NCBI RefSeq assembly: GCF_009828015.1
Contig: NZ_WTYG01000003.1
Span: 186,001 to 250,000, forward strand
DNA: 64,000 nt
Source: Qipengyuania citrea
GTDB lineage: Bacteria; Pseudomonadota; Alphaproteobacteria; Sphingomonadales; Sphingomonadaceae
Reading direction: 5' to 3'
Below, one piece after another: positions 63,426-64,000 of this stretch. The position numbers and the translations under genes were made by a program. Numbering within the stretch: position 1 is the first letter of the stretch; each line of letters begins with the position of its first letter. The notes beneath the pieces were generated by a model. It was given only the letters and a program-made list of their open reading frames with translations, did not search any database and was not told the origin of the DNA.

Positions 63426-64000
63426 TCAGTCGCGGCGATAGACCAGCACCAGATTGTTCGCGGGCATGGCGCAGCGCGCCGTGCGGGTCATGCCGTGACC
63501 GGCAGCGAGCCGGTCGAGATCGGCGGTCGAGCGCAGGCCCCAGGCCGGGTCGCGCTGGCGCAGCGACTGGTCGAAGGCATGGTTGGAAGCCGCGGTCTCG
63601 ACATCCGGCTCGACAAAGGGGCCGTAGAGCACGAGCGGCGCGCCGGATCCCAGCACGCGCCCCGCCCCCGCAAACAGCCCGACCGCCGCGTCCCACGGGC
63701 TGATATGCACCATGTTCACGCACAGCAGCGCATCAGCACTCACGATCGGCCAATCGGGCGCTGCAGCGTCGAGCGCGGTCGCCGGACGCAGGTTGGCCAG
63801 CCGCGCTTCCGCCGCCCAGGCATCGACCGAGGCCAGCGCCTCGGCATCGCGATCGCTCGGCTGCCAGTCGAGCGCGGGAAAGCGGCGTGCCATGAACACC
63901 GCGTGCTCGCCGCTGCCGCTGGCGATCTCGAGCACGGTCCCGCTGGCGGGCAGCTCGCGCGCCAGCACTTCGGCCAGCGGCTGCGAATTGCGCGCGGTAG
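63426..64000 (-). CDS. DUF938 class I SAM-dependent methyltransferase-like protein (partial, N-terminus off the right edge)
   Basis: About 191 codons are present; the 5' end lies beyond the window. Reading back from the edge gives TARNSQPLAEVLARELPASG, the start of the DUF938 core, so only about ten residues are missing. The SAM-binding loop VLEIASGSGEHAVFMA and a later DALLCVNMVHISPWDA and YGPFVEP are family marks. The methyl acceptor is unknown. It is convergent with the LysR gene, 38 bases apart. Confidence 0.9.
   Translation of the reverse strand, partial: TARNSQPLAEVLARELPASGTVLEIASGSGEHAVFMARRFPALDWQPSDRDAEALASVDAWAAEARLANLRPATALDAAAPDWPIVSADALLCVNMVHISPWDAAVGLFAGAGRVLGSGAPLVLYGPFVEPDVETAASNHAFDQSLRQRDPAWGLRSTADLDRLAAGHGMTRTARCAMPANNLVLVYRRD

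Overview
The window looks like chromosomal DNA of an alphaproteobacterium of the Sphingomonadales, most likely the Erythrobacteraceae. The grounds are high GC, four TonB-dependent receptors, the gene order infA-maf-RNase E/G-yacG-tRNA-Phe, the order hisG-hisD-nusB-thiL-hppA, and a short-form HisG. No phage, transposase, CRISPR array or rRNA operon is visible. Genes are tightly packed: no gap without a gene exceeds about 300 bases, and many neighbours overlap by 1-4 bases.

Layout. 1-1490 (minus): an unrecognised operon of a 50-residue peptide, a 323-residue HEAT-like protein and a third protein cut by the window edge. 1.6-11.4 kb: housekeeping and small metabolism (two hotdog thioesterases, class A penicillin-binding protein, cobaltochelatase CobS, MpaB/DUF2236 protein, J-domain protein, BolA, pirin, SDR, epoxide-hydrolase-like enzyme, DUF2332). 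11.4-17 kb: hisG-hisD-nusB-thiL, then a K+-independent-type H+-pyrophosphatase. 17-21.2 kb: an operon of unknown purpose with two BioF2/CelD-like acyltransferases, a JmjC-like protein and a polytopic membrane protein, then tesB. 22.4-26.5 kb: an iron-uptake operon (siderophore receptor, membrane protein, PepSY protein) behind a Fur-box-like palindrome. 26.5-30.4 kb (minus): a TonB receptor coupled to a beta-propeller phytase, which suggests phytate scavenging. 30.6-33.4 kb: a DEAD-box helicase and a universal stress protein that has a perfect FNR/FixK box upstream.

33.5-35.6 kb is the accessory-looking patch: a small HTH-like gene, a GIY-YIG gene between hairpin REP copies, and two lower-GC small genes framed by short direct repeats. 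35.6-43 kb: uvrC, an amino acid permease, a YhiN-type flavoprotein and a TonB receptor with a roughly 200-residue Cys/Gly-rich insertion. 43.3-46.8 kb: infA, maf, RNase E/G, yacG, tRNA-Phe and an NhaP-type antiporter. 46.8-49.8 kb (minus): bioF-bioD-bioA. 49.9-54.3 kb: purC, then purS-purQ, split by an oppositely oriented TonB receptor gene. The remainder holds a GGDEF-EAL protein, glmS, a lone cpaF, a DMT exporter, an entericidin-like lipoprotein, a VOC protein divergent from a LysR regulator, and a DUF938 methyltransferase cut by the right edge.

How the parts cooperate: there are three clear nutrient-capture units (iron, phytate phosphate, and an unknown TonB substrate), complete or partial biosynthetic units (histidine, biotin, purine, thiamine diphosphate, amino sugar), and translation or RNA-maintenance genes. 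All functional calls rest on reading motifs in the translated sequence; no database search was possible.
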